The notes beneath the pieces were generated by a model, which did not search any database, was not told the DNA's origin, and was given only the letters and a program-made list of their open reading frames with translations. Source: Polaribacter pectinis (GTDB taxonomy: Bacteria > Bacteroidota > Bacteroidia > Flavobacteriales > Flavobacteriaceae). Taken from it: 64,000 nt of DNA. This document shows positions 33,492 through 42,552 of the stretch, piece by piece. The position numbers and the translations under genes were made by a program. The stretch spans positions 2,139,501 to 2,203,500 of the forward strand of contig NZ_CP060695.1 of assembly GCF_014352875.1 (NCBI RefSeq), read 5' to 3'. The stretch's first letter is position 1; every line of letters begins with the position of its first letter.

Positions 33492-35411
33492 TTAAGAAAA
33501 GTTAGCAACTTCTGCTTCTACCTTTTCCCATTTTTCCATTAGAGAATCTACTTTAGCTTTTTTAGCCTTGTATTTTTCGAAGAAGTTAGGTCTGGAAGAA
33601 ACTTCTTCATAATTTTGGGCCAATTCTAAATCAATTTTCTCGATTTCTTTTTCTAAATCAGCAATTTCAGTTTCTATATTAGAAAGTTTGTTGTTTAGTT
33701 TTTTTAGCTCCTTTTCTTGTTCTCTAGATAATTGATGTGCTTCTTTTTTAGAAGTATCTTTTTCAACTTTTACAACCGTTCTTTTTTCTGCTTCACGTAA
33801 GTTTTCAATCTTATGCTGTTCCAAGAAATAATCGATATCACCTAAATATTCTTTAATTTCTTTGTCTTTAAAACCATAAACAGTTGTTGTTAAACCTTGT
33901 AAAAAATCTCTATCGTGAGAAACAACAATTAAAGTTCCGTTGAAGTTATTTAATGCCTCTTTTAATACATTTTTAGAAGCAATATCTAAATGGTTTGTTG
34001 GCTCATCCATTATTAACACGTTAAAAGGCGATAATAATAATTTACACAGTGCCAAACGATTTCTTTCTCCTCCAGAAAGTACTTTTGCTTTTTTATCTAC
34101 AGCATCTCCACCAAATAAAAACGAACCTAACATGTCTCTTACACGCATTCTGTTTCCGTCTGTTGCAGCATCTTCCATAATTTCCAAAACTGTTTTTTCT
34201 GGAGGTAAATGTTCTGATTGATTTTGGGCAAAATACCCAACTTCTACATTATGACCCAGTTTTAAATGTCCTTCAAAAGGAATTTCGCCAACCATCATTT
34301 TTGCTAAAGTAGATTTCCCTTGTCCGTTTTGACCAACAAATGCAATTTTACTATTTCTTTCAATTAATAAATCTACACCTTCTAAAACGTGTTTATCTCC
34401 GTAACTTTTAGAGAGGTTTTCTGCTTCAACAATAATTTTACCAGGTTCTTTAGAAATATTAAAACGAACATTCATGGCTTGATTATCATCTTGATCAACC
34501 TCTATCAACTCAACTTTATCTAGTTGTTTCATTAAAGATTGCGCCATAGAAGCTTTACTCGCTTTTGCCTTAAACTTGTTTATTAAATGCTGTTTTTGCT
34601 TTATTTCTTTCTCTTGGTTTTTCTGTGCTTGTAACTGCTTTTCTTTAATTTCTCCTCTTAATAATAAGAATTGAGAATATGGTTTTTTGTAATCGTATAT
34701 CTGTCCTAAAGAAATTTCAATTGTTCTGTTGGTTACGTTATCTAAGAACATTTTATCGTGAGAAACCAAAACAATTGCGCCAGAATAGCCTTTTAAGAAA
34801 TTCTCTAACCAAATAATAGATTCAATATCTAAATGGTTTGTTGGCTCATCTAATAATAAAATATCATTATTTTGAAGTAAAAGTTTCGCCAATTCAATAC
34901 GCATTCTCCAACCTCCAGAAAAAGTATCTGTTAATTTATCAAAATCTTCTCTTTGAAAACCTAAACCTTGTAATATTTTCTCTGTATCTCCTTGATAATT
35001 ATAACCTCCTAAAAGTTCATAACGTTCAGTTTTTTCTGTTAAATCTATAATTAATTGGCTGTACTCTTCACTTTCGTAATCTGTTCTTGTAGCTAATTGT
35101 TCATTAATTTCATCTAATTGTAACTCTATTTCTTTTATTTCTTCGAAAGCTTGGTATGCTTCTTCTAAAATAGTTCTTCCTTCAACAAAATCTATATCTT
35201 GTCTTAAAAAACCCATTCTAATATCTTTATCAAAAGCCATTGTACCACCACTACTTTCTAAATCTTTAGAAAGCACTTTTAATAATGTAGATTTTCCTGC
35301 TCCGTTTTTACCAATCAAACCAATTCGATCTCCTTTATTTAGTTTGAAAGTAATACCTGAAAACAAGTCAGATCCCATAAAGGAAACTGTTAAATTATGA
35401 ACGTTTAGCAT
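33492..35411 (-). CDS. ABC-F family ATPase
   Basis: The 639-residue protein has two ATP-binding cassettes. The first has Walker A GLIGKNGAGKST and signature TFSGGWRMRIELAKLL with LLLDEPTNHLD. The second has AFVGQNGQGKST and VLSGGERNRLALCKLL with LIMDEPTNHLD. Between them is the ABC-F linker, rich in Lys and Glu. The C-terminus (about 535-639) is a coiled coil, as in Uup. No membrane segments. ABC-F proteins act on ribosomes; the coiled coil suggests a Uup-like member rather than an EttA one. Confidence 0.9.
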   Translation of the reverse strand: MLNVHNLTVSFMGSDLFSGITFKLNKGDRIGLIGKNGAGKSTLLKVLSKDLESSGGTMAFDKDIRMGFLRQDIDFVEGRTILEEAYQAFEEIKEIELQLDEINEQLATRTDYESEEYSQLIIDLTEKTERYELLGGYNYQGDTEKILQGLGFQREDFDKLTDTFSGGWRMRIELAKLLLQNNDILLLDEPTNHLDIESIIWLENFLKGYSGAIVLVSHDKMFLDNVTNRTIEISLGQIYDYKKPYSQFLLLRGEIKEKQLQAQKNQEKEIKQKQHLINKFKAKASKASMAQSLMKQLDKVELIEVDQDDNQAMNVRFNISKEPGKIIVEAENLSKSYGDKHVLEGVDLLIERNSKIAFVGQNGQGKSTLAKMMVGEIPFEGHLKLGHNVEVGYFAQNQSEHLPPEKTVLEIMEDAATDGNRMRVRDMLGSFLFGGDAVDKKAKVLSGGERNRLALCKLLLSPFNVLIMDEPTNHLDIASKNVLKEALNNFNGTLIVVSHDRDFLQGLTTTVYGFKDKEIKEYLGDIDYFLEQHKIENLREAEKRTVVKVEKDTSKKEAHQLSREQEKELKKLNNKLSNIETEIADLEKEIEKIDLELAQNYEEVSSRPNFFEKYKAKKAKVDSLMEKWEKVEAEVANFS

Positions 35412-35452
35412 GAAATGTAATAATTGTTACTGAATTAAAGTTGTAAAAAATT

Positions 35453-35460
35453 TACCTTTG
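35453..35460 (+). promoter_or_regulatory. -7 box before DUF983 gene
   Basis: TACCTTTG matches the Bacteroidetes -7 consensus and lies 27 bases before the chosen ATG at 35488. This also argues against the longer frame that begins at 35458 inside the box. Confidence 0.5.
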
Positions 35461-35487
35461 CAAAAGTATATAAATTTTAAGGTTAAG

Positions 35488-35877
35488 ATGTTTAAAAAAG
35501 GCACAAAAATATATAGTATTGTAAAAGGAAAATGCCCTCAATGTCACGAAGGCGATTTCTTTTCGAATGGGTTTACTTTTAACCCTTCTAAAATTACTGC
35601 AATACATGACAATTGCCCAAACTGTAATTTAAAATATATGATAGAACCCTCTTTCTTTTATGGAGCTATGTATGTAAATTATGGTATTACAGTTGGTCTT
35701 TCTATTATTACATTTTTAATTGCCAAGCTTCTTTTTAATGCTACATTATTACAATCTTTTGCTGCAATCTTTATCGCTCTTATTATTTTAGCCCCTGTAA
35801 ATTTGCGTTTATCTAGAATTCTTTGGATAAATATGTTTATTTCTTACAAGGACAAAACAACAAATAAAAACAGTTAA
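35488..35877 (+). CDS. DUF983 zinc-ribbon-like membrane protein
   Basis: From the ATG at 35488 (MFKKGTKIYSIVKGKCPQCHEG) the protein has 129 residues. Two CxxC pairs (CPQC near 16-19 and CPNC near 44-47) look like a small metal-binding ribbon. They are followed by two membrane segments (about 60-85 and 88-108). This is the DUF983 layout. Function is unknown. It is transcribed away from the ABC-F gene. Confidence 0.8.
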   Translation: MFKKGTKIYSIVKGKCPQCHEGDFFSNGFTFNPSKITAIHDNCPNCNLKYMIEPSFFYGAMYVNYGITVGLSIITFLIAKLLFNATLLQSFAAIFIALIILAPVNLRLSRILWINMFISYKDKTTNKNS

Positions 35878-35919
35878 TTTTAACGTTATTAAACACTTAC
35901 CCTTTTTAAAATTATAATT

Positions 35920-35933
35920 TAGGGTATTAATAC
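35920..35933 (+). promoter_or_regulatory. Putative response-regulator site before the histidine kinase gene
   Basis: TAGGGTAT-TA-ATAC, with a GTAT-N2-ATAC inverted core, lies 24 bases upstream of a -7-like box (GATATTTG, 35958-35965). The same 14-base pattern occurs at 38627-38640, after the regulator gene, with 25 bases to its -7 box. An inverted half-site pair with a 2-base spacer is the arrangement bound by NarL-type regulators such as the one encoded at 37997-38629. The link is inference. Confidence 0.5.
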
Positions 35934-35981
35934 GATGGTATTTACATGTATTTTATAGATATTTGTAAAATTCCCCATCAA

Positions 35982-38000
35982 ATGAGAAATTTAAAATTAC
36001 TTGCAATTCTATTGCTATTTAGTCTTTACTGTCACGCCCAAAAAGACGAAGCATATTATCTAAAAATTATTGATTCTACAAAAAATAAAGCTTTAAAACT
36101 AGCTTCTTTAGATAGTTTGATTCATGATGTTAGAAATCAAAAAGACCTAATTAAGTTTGCTGAAAGAACAGAACAATATGTAGATTTAGCAATTGAATTA
36201 GAAAAATATGAAAAGGCGGCAGAAAAAACTATACGTGCTTTTTTTAATATAAACACAAAGTTAGGCCAAAGAGAACGCAGTTTAGCTTTAATTGAAAAAG
36301 TTGAAACACATATTGATAAAATTACAGATTCATATTTATTAGGAGGTATATATTTAAAAAAAGGTGGAGCATATTATAATGGCAAAAGTTATAACAAAGC
36401 CATAGAAAACTATTCTTTAGCAATTAAAAACTATGCTTCTAAAGACTCTATTTACAAAGCAGATGCAATTTATTTTAGAGGACAGGCATATTCTTTTGTT
36501 GCTGAATATATTAAAGCTATAAATGATTACCAACTAGCATCTAAATACTATGAGAATCTAGGTGATAAAGAATACATGTTTTTTACTGAAGGATCAATTG
36601 TTATGATATATGGAGCCAATGGTTTAAGCAAGAAATCTATTGAAGCTCGAGAAAATTTAATACAAAAAAGAATTGAAAAAAATTATTTAACTGGAATTGG
36701 TGTTGATTATTATAATCTTGCAAATAATTATTTAAAAATTGGAGACTCACTACTTTTTGAAAGAACACTTAAAAAAGCTATTAATCATAATAAACAAGAC
36801 AATAACAATTTTAATAATTTGTCTGTTTTTTATGATCAATTCTCTATATATTATTCAAACAAAAATGATTTAGTTAATGCAAAAAAATATTTAGATTTAA
36901 GTGTAAATGAAACAATAAATAATGAGAAAAACACATTAAACATTGCTTCTCAAAACAAAGCAAAAAGCCTATATTTATTTAAAATAGGTAATATTAAAGA
37001 AGCTTTAGAATTAAGTTTACAGAATTTAAAACACGAAAAAAGTAGAAATAATTTAGCTGGTTCACGTGAAGTAAATAAATTACTTTCTGAAATATATGAG
37101 CAAAAAGGTGACTCTAAAAAAGCCCTTAAATACTTTAAAGATTATTCTAACATTAAAGATTCTATTTCCACAACAGATAAAACAAACACTCTTTCTTATT
37201 ACCAAACTTTATACGAAACCGAACAAAAAGAAAAAGAAATAACCCAACAAAAAAATTCTATAGATTTATTAGCTAAAGAAAACGAAGCTAAACAACGATT
37301 ATTATTATTTGGTGCAATTGGCGCAAGCTTACTTTTTTTAGTGTTTTATTTTTACAGAAATAGAATGCAAGCTATTAAAAAGATTAAAATGCAAGAAGAA
37401 TATTCTCAAAAATTATTACTTTCTCAAGAAGAAGAGAGAAAGAGAATTTCTAAAGATTTACATGACAGTCTTGGGCAAAGTTTGTTACTTATAAAGAATA
37501 AGGTTTCCCTAAAAGATGATTCTCAAACTAAAGAATTGGTAAATAATGCAATTGAAGAAATGAGAAGTATTTCTAGGGTATTACATCCTTTTCAGTTGGA
37601 AGAAATTGGCGTCTCTAGAGCTATAGAAAATCTAATATCTCAATTAGATGAAAACTATAAAGACATTCTTATTTTTGGTGATATTGATGAAATTAAAGAT
37701 GCTCTTAACTCAAATCAAGAAGTTAATGTTTTTAGAATTGTACAAGAATGTTTTTCTAACATTATTAAACATGCAAATGCAGATTCTGCGAAAATTGATT
37801 TGATAGACAAAGAAAAAGAGGTTATTATTTCAATTAAAGATAATGGTATTGGTTTCGATTTTTCTGAAAAGTATAATGACTTTAAAAGTTTAGGTTTAAA
37901 AACAATTAAAGAACGTGTTAAGTTTTTAAAAGGAACTTTAAAAATTGATTCTGTAAAAGGAGAAGGAACAACATTTACAATACATTTTCCAAAAGCATGA
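35982..38000 (+). CDS. TPR sensor histidine kinase, NarL/LuxR-system type
   Basis: From the ATG at 35982 (MRNLKLLAILLLFSLYCHAQ, a signal peptide) the protein has 672 residues. Several TPR-like repeats (about 90-410) form the extracytoplasmic part. One membrane segment follows (LLLFGAIGASLLFLVFYFY, near 440), then a HisKA_3 region with the phospho-acceptor His in EEERKRISKDLHDSLGQSL. A HATPase domain with DNGIGFDF and GLKTIKERV ends it. The gene overlaps its regulator by four bases (ATGA). Signal unknown; TPR sensors of this kind are common in Bacteroidetes. Confidence 0.9.
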   Translation: MRNLKLLAILLLFSLYCHAQKDEAYYLKIIDSTKNKALKLASLDSLIHDVRNQKDLIKFAERTEQYVDLAIELEKYEKAAEKTIRAFFNINTKLGQRERSLALIEKVETHIDKITDSYLLGGIYLKKGGAYYNGKSYNKAIENYSLAIKNYASKDSIYKADAIYFRGQAYSFVAEYIKAINDYQLASKYYENLGDKEYMFFTEGSIVMIYGANGLSKKSIEARENLIQKRIEKNYLTGIGVDYYNLANNYLKIGDSLLFERTLKKAINHNKQDNNNFNNLSVFYDQFSIYYSNKNDLVNAKKYLDLSVNETINNEKNTLNIASQNKAKSLYLFKIGNIKEALELSLQNLKHEKSRNNLAGSREVNKLLSEIYEQKGDSKKALKYFKDYSNIKDSISTTDKTNTLSYYQTLYETEQKEKEITQQKNSIDLLAKENEAKQRLLLFGAIGASLLFLVFYFYRNRMQAIKKIKMQEEYSQKLLLSQEEERKRISKDLHDSLGQSLLLIKNKVSLKDDSQTKELVNNAIEEMRSISRVLHPFQLEEIGVSRAIENLISQLDENYKDILIFGDIDEIKDALNSNQEVNVFRIVQECFSNIIKHANADSAKIDLIDKEKEVIISIKDNGIGFDFSEKYNDFKSLGLKTIKERVKFLKGTLKIDSVKGEGTTFTIHFPKA

Positions 38001-38629
38001 GAAATCAAAAAATTTTTATTGCTGATGATCATCCAATACTTTTAAAAGGATTAGAAGATTTATTATTAGAAAAACATTTTAAAGTTGTTGGGAAAGCTAC
38101 AGATGGGCAAGAGGCGCTTAATTTTATTCTAAAAAATAAACCAGACATAGCCATTTTAGATGTAGAAATGCCTTTAAAAACTGGTATAGAAATAGCTAAA
38201 TACTGTAAAAAACTTAAGCTTAAAACTAAAATTATTCTTATTACGCTTCATAAAGAAATCGATTTGTATTTAATGGCAAAAAAGATTGGTGTATTTGGTT
38301 ACATTTTAAAAGAGTTTGCGTTAGATGAAATTGAAGTTTGTATTGAATCTGTAACAAATGATATTCCATATTTTAGTAAAGAACTTAAAAAACATATTGG
38401 TTTTACTGAAGAATCTGATACTGTTTTAAAAGATTTATCTCTTTCCGAAAAAAGAATTTTAAAATTAATTTCGCAACATAAGACTAATAAAGAAATAGGT
38501 CATTTACTATTTATTTCTCCAAGAACTGTAGAAAAACATAGAAGTAGAATTATATTAAAATTAGACTTATCTCATGAAACTGGTTCTTTGTTAACATGGG
38601 TTTTAAAAAACAAACATCTGTTTAAATAG
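37997..38629 (+). CDS. LuxR/NarL-family response regulator
   Basis: The 210-residue protein has a receiver domain (1-120) with the acidic pair ADDHP near residue 10 and phospho-acceptor Asp55 in AILDVEMPLKTG. Its C-terminal LuxR helix-turn-helix (about 145-205) is LSLSEKRILKLISQHKTNKEIGHLLFISPRTVEKHRSRI. It is coupled to the kinase gene by a 4-base overlap and should be its partner. A candidate binding motif overlaps its stop codon at 38627-38640. Confidence 0.92.
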   Translation: MRNQKIFIADDHPILLKGLEDLLLEKHFKVVGKATDGQEALNFILKNKPDIAILDVEMPLKTGIEIAKYCKKLKLKTKIILITLHKEIDLYLMAKKIGVFGYILKEFALDEIEVCIESVTNDIPYFSKELKKHIGFTEESDTVLKDLSLSEKRILKLISQHKTNKEIGHLLFISPRTVEKHRSRIILKLDLSHETGSLLTWVLKNKHLFK

Positions 38630-38640
38630 GGTATAGATAC
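38627..38640 (+). promoter_or_regulatory. Putative response-regulator site before the 49-residue ORF
   Basis: TAGGGTAT-AG-ATAC matches the site upstream of the kinase gene at 35920-35933. It begins at the stop codon of the regulator and ends 25 bases before the -7 box TAAATTTG (38666-38673). Its centre would be near -46 relative to the expected start, a usual activator position. Confidence 0.5.
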
Positions 38641-38665
38641 CTATTATCCTATAAAAGCTTTAGGC

Positions 38666-38687
38666 TAAATTTGGGTTATTAACCCAA
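38666..38687 (+). promoter_or_regulatory. -7 box followed by a 17-bp palindrome
   Basis: TAAATTTG (38666-38673) fits the -7 consensus. Overlapping its last bases is TTGGGTTA-T-TAACCCAA (38671-38687), a perfect palindrome over the expected transcription start. It could be an operator or a short 5' hairpin of the small-ORF mRNA. Confidence 0.5.
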
Positions 38688-38698
38688 CTTTTGAAATT

Positions 38699-38848
38699 AT
38701 GTTACTATTAAAATTTATTTCAAAAAAAATTGAAAACACAAAAGAAAAATTAGATTATTACAGACAAATTAGAAGAGCCAATAGCAGGCATTCTAGAAAA
38801 CATTATTTGGAGAGAAGTAGAAAACGTTATAAGAGTTCCACAACTTAA
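38699..38848 (+). CDS. Small basic protein, 49 residues, unknown
   Basis: The ATG at 38699 opens a frame of 49 codons (MLLLKFISKKIENTKEKLDY...RYKSSTT). About one residue in three is Lys or Arg, and the middle and end (RQIRRANSRHSRKHY, ERSRKRYKS) look helical. I recognise no family. Support for it being real: it follows the two-component genes, and a -7 box and palindrome lie just before it. A motif shared with the kinase promoter sits at the matching distance. It could be a regulator-controlled small protein or a chance frame. Confidence 0.4.
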   Translation: MLLLKFISKKIENTKEKLDYYRQIRRANSRHSRKHYLERSRKRYKSSTT

Positions 38849-38877
38849 ATAATAACTGCAATTTTAAATTTAAAAAA

Positions 38878-39924
38878 CTATTTTTTATTAAACCTTGATA
38901 TATCTGTTTCAAGGTTTAATTTTTCTTCATTTTCTAGATGATTAAAAAGCTCTTTGGCTACAGTTGGCCCAATCATAACTCCACGTGTTCCTAGACCGTT
39001 TAAAACTGTTAATTGCTTGTATTTAGGATGAACTCCAACTAACGGTCTTCTACCAGAAACTGTTGGTCTAATTCCTGCTGTTTGTTCCACAATTTTGTAG
39101 GGTACATTTATTACTTTTTTTAATTTTTCTACCAACTCTTCTTTTCCTTCTTCTGACGGATTAGAAGTTTTGTCTGTCCAATTAAAAGTGGCTCCTACTT
39201 TGTATAAATTGTCACCCAAAGGCAATACAAAAAGTGTCGATTTCAATAAGAAATCAATTTTTAATTCTGGTGCAAAAATAGTTATCAGTTCCCCTTTTAC
39301 TTCATTAAGTGGTAGGTAATTAAAATAAGGATTATCTTTAATTCCGAAACCTTCGCAAAAAACAATTCTTGTTGCTTCTATACTTTTATATTTTACAGAA
39401 CTTTCTTTGAATTCTATTTGTTGATGTTCGAAGTTTTCGAACCTAATTTTATTTTCTTTTTTTAAGTATTCTCTATAACTTTCTACTAACTTCTTTGTAT
39501 CAATTCTTCCTGCTTCTTTTACATTTCCGAAACTAAAATCTGCAATAACTCCAGGATAATTTTGGTTGTCTAGTTTTGGATCTAAATAGTCTGTTAGTTT
39601 GGGTTTATCTAAAGCTTCAAACCAAATGTTTTGATCTTCAATAGACTTAAAAGCTTTTTTAATAACAAACTTCTCATCTATATTTATATTGAGTTTTTCT
39701 TCTATTCTATTATAAAAAGGGAGCGCTATTGCTAATTGTTCTTTAGCATTCCAAACGGGTGTAAATCTTTTTAATATAACAGGGTTATAGACTCCACCAG
39801 CTACTAAAGATGATGTTTGAGAATCGTCTTCGAAAACTATAAAGGTTTTATTATTTGCCATTAGTTCTTCTGCAAATGCTAAACCTGCTAATCCTAAACC
39901 AACAATAATGTAATCTACTTTCAT
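38878..39924 (-). CDS. FAD-dependent oxidoreductase, DAO family
   Basis: The 348-residue protein begins with the dinucleotide loop DYIIVGLGLAGLAFAEELM and the acidic FAD-ribose contact VFEDDS. GIRPTVSGRRPLVGVHP and NGLGTRGVMIGPTVAKEL close the FAD site. These are features of D-amino-acid-oxidase-like flavoproteins. The substrate cannot be predicted. It lies just downstream of gldN on the same strand, with a hairpin (40059-40087) in between, so it is probably a separate unit. Confidence 0.8.
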   Translation of the reverse strand: MKVDYIIVGLGLAGLAFAEELMANNKTFIVFEDDSQTSSLVAGGVYNPVILKRFTPVWNAKEQLAIALPFYNRIEEKLNINIDEKFVIKKAFKSIEDQNIWFEALDKPKLTDYLDPKLDNQNYPGVIADFSFGNVKEAGRIDTKKLVESYREYLKKENKIRFENFEHQQIEFKESSVKYKSIEATRIVFCEGFGIKDNPYFNYLPLNEVKGELITIFAPELKIDFLLKSTLFVLPLGDNLYKVGATFNWTDKTSNPSEEGKEELVEKLKKVINVPYKIVEQTAGIRPTVSGRRPLVGVHPKYKQLTVLNGLGTRGVMIGPTVAKELFNHLENEEKLNLETDISRFNKK

Positions 39925-40058
39925 AATTTAAAATACTTTTAAGATTTTTGTTTTGCCTATAGTTTGCAAACTAGTTTAGCCCTGATTGTAGCATTTGTTT
40001 GAGCTCTTTTTGAGGTACGAAAAAAAGCGAGTGCGAAAAGCAGGAAATAGCTTCAAAC

Positions 40059-40087
40059 AAAAAACGCTTGCTTGCGCAAACGTTTTT
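40059..40087 (-). terminator. Hairpin terminator after gldN
   Basis: On the minus strand AAAAACG pairs with CGTTTTTT around a GC-containing loop, 20 bases past the gldN stop, ending in a T-run. It probably closes the gldKLMN transcript. Confidence 0.6.
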
Positions 40088-40107
40088 ATATAAGTTTTAT
40101 GATGGAA

Positions 40108-40962
40108 TTAATAGTTCCACATATCCATTTCTCTGTTTCTAATGTTTTCTTTAATCTTATTTGCTTCTAATAATTGAAATAAAGAATTTCCACGAACATA
40201 ATCTGATATGGCTCTATTACCATAAATATTTTCTTCCCTAACAATTACAGAACTAAATCTTCTTGCATTTAATAAATGGTCGAAAGAAATTGGTTGTGAA
40301 GCATTTTTTGGATTGAATACTTTTGCGTCATGTAAAACATCTCTTGCTGATGGAAAAAACACCCAAAATAATTCATATAAATTATCATCCTCAACATTTT
40401 CTACTCCTAAAGACTGTACGTCTTTACCCATTGGTGCTAATGCTAACAATCTGTATTTTAATTCTCCTTGACGCTTATCGAAATACCACATACCTTTAAT
40501 CATGTAACCTTCTACATCTTGTGTCTGAATTCTAAAAGTATCTGAATATCCACTTTCTTCTCTAACGTTTATTAAACGTGTATCGATTTCATCTTGTGTA
40601 ATTTTAGATGTAAAGAAAGAGTCTGAATACGCTTCTTTTATTTTACCTTGTTTGATTCCTTTAATTAAAGTATCGAACAAAGATCTTCTGTCTGTAGAGA
40701 TATTTGTAGTATCGATAGGAAAGTAATATGGTAAATTTATTTTCTGATTTAAATCTACAAATTCCCAAACAACTTTAGACCATAAAACGTCTCTGTCATC
40801 TACATAACCATATGGTAATGGGCCATCGTTATCTGCGGCTAATTGTTGCTCGTTTTTTTGCCCTATTTGATCAACTGTTTTTGAATTCAATAAATTTGCT
40901 TGTGCATTTATTGAACCACTTATCATTAAAGCGAAAAATAATATTAAACAATTTTTAAACAT
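40108..40962 (-). CDS. gldN: Type IX secretion / gliding protein GldN
   Basis: The 284-residue protein has a signal peptide (MFKNCLILFFALMISGSINAQ). DDRDVLWSKVVWEFVDLNQKINLPYYFP is the GldN/PorN signature. By established work GldN forms the periplasmic ring of the T9SS with GldK. It is the last gene of gldKLMN, 17 bases after gldM, followed by a hairpin. Length and context agree with the family. Confidence 0.93.
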   Translation of the reverse strand: MFKNCLILFFALMISGSINAQANLLNSKTVDQIGQKNEQQLAADNDGPLPYGYVDDRDVLWSKVVWEFVDLNQKINLPYYFPIDTTNISTDRRSLFDTLIKGIKQGKIKEAYSDSFFTSKITQDEIDTRLINVREESGYSDTFRIQTQDVEGYMIKGMWYFDKRQGELKYRLLALAPMGKDVQSLGVENVEDDNLYELFWVFFPSARDVLHDAKVFNPKNASQPISFDHLLNARRFSSVIVREENIYGNRAISDYVRGNSLFQLLEANKIKENIRNREMDMWNY

Positions 40963-40979
40963 ATTTTATTTTTTTACTT

Positions 40980-42506
40980 CTAGTTTGTTAACTCAATCGC
41001 AACAGGTAAAACTTTTTTAAGTTTTGTCCCATTAGCAGTAGCTTCAATACCATATATATTAATGATATCTCCTCTTCTAGCTTTCGATAATGCTTTTTTA
41101 GCAGCAGCATTTAATCTGCTTCCATTTACTATAATAGTTAATTGCCCAGGAACTTTAACTTTAAAACTAGTTACATTAATTTTTAAATCAAATTCAAAAT
41201 CTGGAAGACCTGCAGCAATAGGTGCATTAGACAAACCTGATTTAGGCATTCTAACTGTACCAAATTGGTTACGAACAGATCCCATAGCAGCAGGAATATC
41301 TTTAATTCTAAAAGTTGCTTTAGAATTAACAGTTTTACCACTACTTAACTTTGCACTTACATTAATAGTTGCAATGTTTCCTGCACTTGGTCTTAAACTA
41401 TATTTACCTCTACTTCCTGTTAATCTTCCTCCAGAAGCAGAAACATTTAAGTTATTATCTCCAACACCAGGTAAAGAAACAGAAATAGGGTTATCTAAAC
41501 CTCTATAAACAACATTCATTTTATCTGCAGAAACAACTGCATTACTTGGTTCTGGAATAACAGAATAAGAACTCTCAAAAGGAACTTCTACAATCTCTCC
41601 ATTTTGAGTAAATGCTATTTTACCTTTAATATCATGATTACCAACATTACCTGCAGGCATATCTATAATTACTTGTCCTGATTGTATGTTTTTATAATCT
41701 CTACCATTTAGAGTTACATTATCTGGAATCATAGTAGCGTCATAACGACCTAAAACTATTTTTCCTGTAACTTTTTCTCCTGCAAAATAGGCGTTCTTAT
41801 CTAACGCTACAATTCCTTTATAATTGTTAAGAGATAAAGATTCTTCTAATTTACCACCTAATAAATCTGCAACAATATCTGCTTCTGTATTTTTAATATC
41901 AGCTTGCATTTGTGTTAAATTAGTTAAAGAAGCTACTAAAGGGAAACCTTTGTACCTATAATCTAACCAATTAATTGTCTTACCATCTCTATTAACTTCG
42001 TCTTCTGTATTAAACCTTTCTTTGATAATTGGTGCAAATTTAGAATCTGCTCCTAATACCGAAATTACATTTGTTCTGTAACCATTAATATTATCTAAAA
42101 ACTCTTGACCTTCAGCAGTAATGCCATCACCTTTAAAGAAGTACTCATCTAAAAAAGCAGTCTTATCCATTGCTTCATAGTCAGTTTTATCTTCAATATC
42201 TGCAGTCATTTTAGATTTTAAATCAGCTAAATAAGCATAAAAATCTGATGAATATGCTTTTATCTTATCAGCTTGAACTTTTAAAGGTCCAAATTTTGCT
42301 GCTTGTTCTGAAGCTTTCGTTGCTAAATTAGCATATGCTTCATTATTTTTTTCTGTAGTAGATATATTATTCTCTACTAGTTTTTCGTTCATAAAACCAA
42401 AAGCAGATAACACTTCTTTACTCATATTCATTGCTAACATTGCAATAAAAACAAGGTACATTAAGTTTATCATCTTCTGTCTTGCGGACATTTTTCCTCC
42501 AGCCAT
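40980..42506 (-). CDS. gldM: Type IX secretion / gliding motor protein GldM
   Basis: The 508-residue protein starts MAGGKMSARQKMINLMYLVFIAMLAMNMSKEVLSAFG. This is the cytoplasmic tip and single membrane helix of GldM, followed by a long periplasmic part with helical and beta-rich domains (about 40-508). GldM and GldL form the proton-driven inner-membrane motor of the T9SS. It lies 46 bases after gldL. Confidence 0.95.
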   Translation of the reverse strand: MAGGKMSARQKMINLMYLVFIAMLAMNMSKEVLSAFGFMNEKLVENNISTTEKNNEAYANLATKASEQAAKFGPLKVQADKIKAYSSDFYAYLADLKSKMTADIEDKTDYEAMDKTAFLDEYFFKGDGITAEGQEFLDNINGYRTNVISVLGADSKFAPIIKERFNTEDEVNRDGKTINWLDYRYKGFPLVASLTNLTQMQADIKNTEADIVADLLGGKLEESLSLNNYKGIVALDKNAYFAGEKVTGKIVLGRYDATMIPDNVTLNGRDYKNIQSGQVIIDMPAGNVGNHDIKGKIAFTQNGEIVEVPFESSYSVIPEPSNAVVSADKMNVVYRGLDNPISVSLPGVGDNNLNVSASGGRLTGSRGKYSLRPSAGNIATINVSAKLSSGKTVNSKATFRIKDIPAAMGSVRNQFGTVRMPKSGLSNAPIAAGLPDFEFDLKINVTSFKVKVPGQLTIIVNGSRLNAAAKKALSKARRGDIINIYGIEATANGTKLKKVLPVAIELTN

Positions 42507-42552
42507 TCTAATTAGTTTTTTAAGTTAGTAATCATTTTAATTGAACTAATTA

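Noticed and set aside
41062..41508. Plus-strand frame of 148 codons opposite gldM
   Set aside because: It is antisense to a well-recognised gene and has no start signals or family features.
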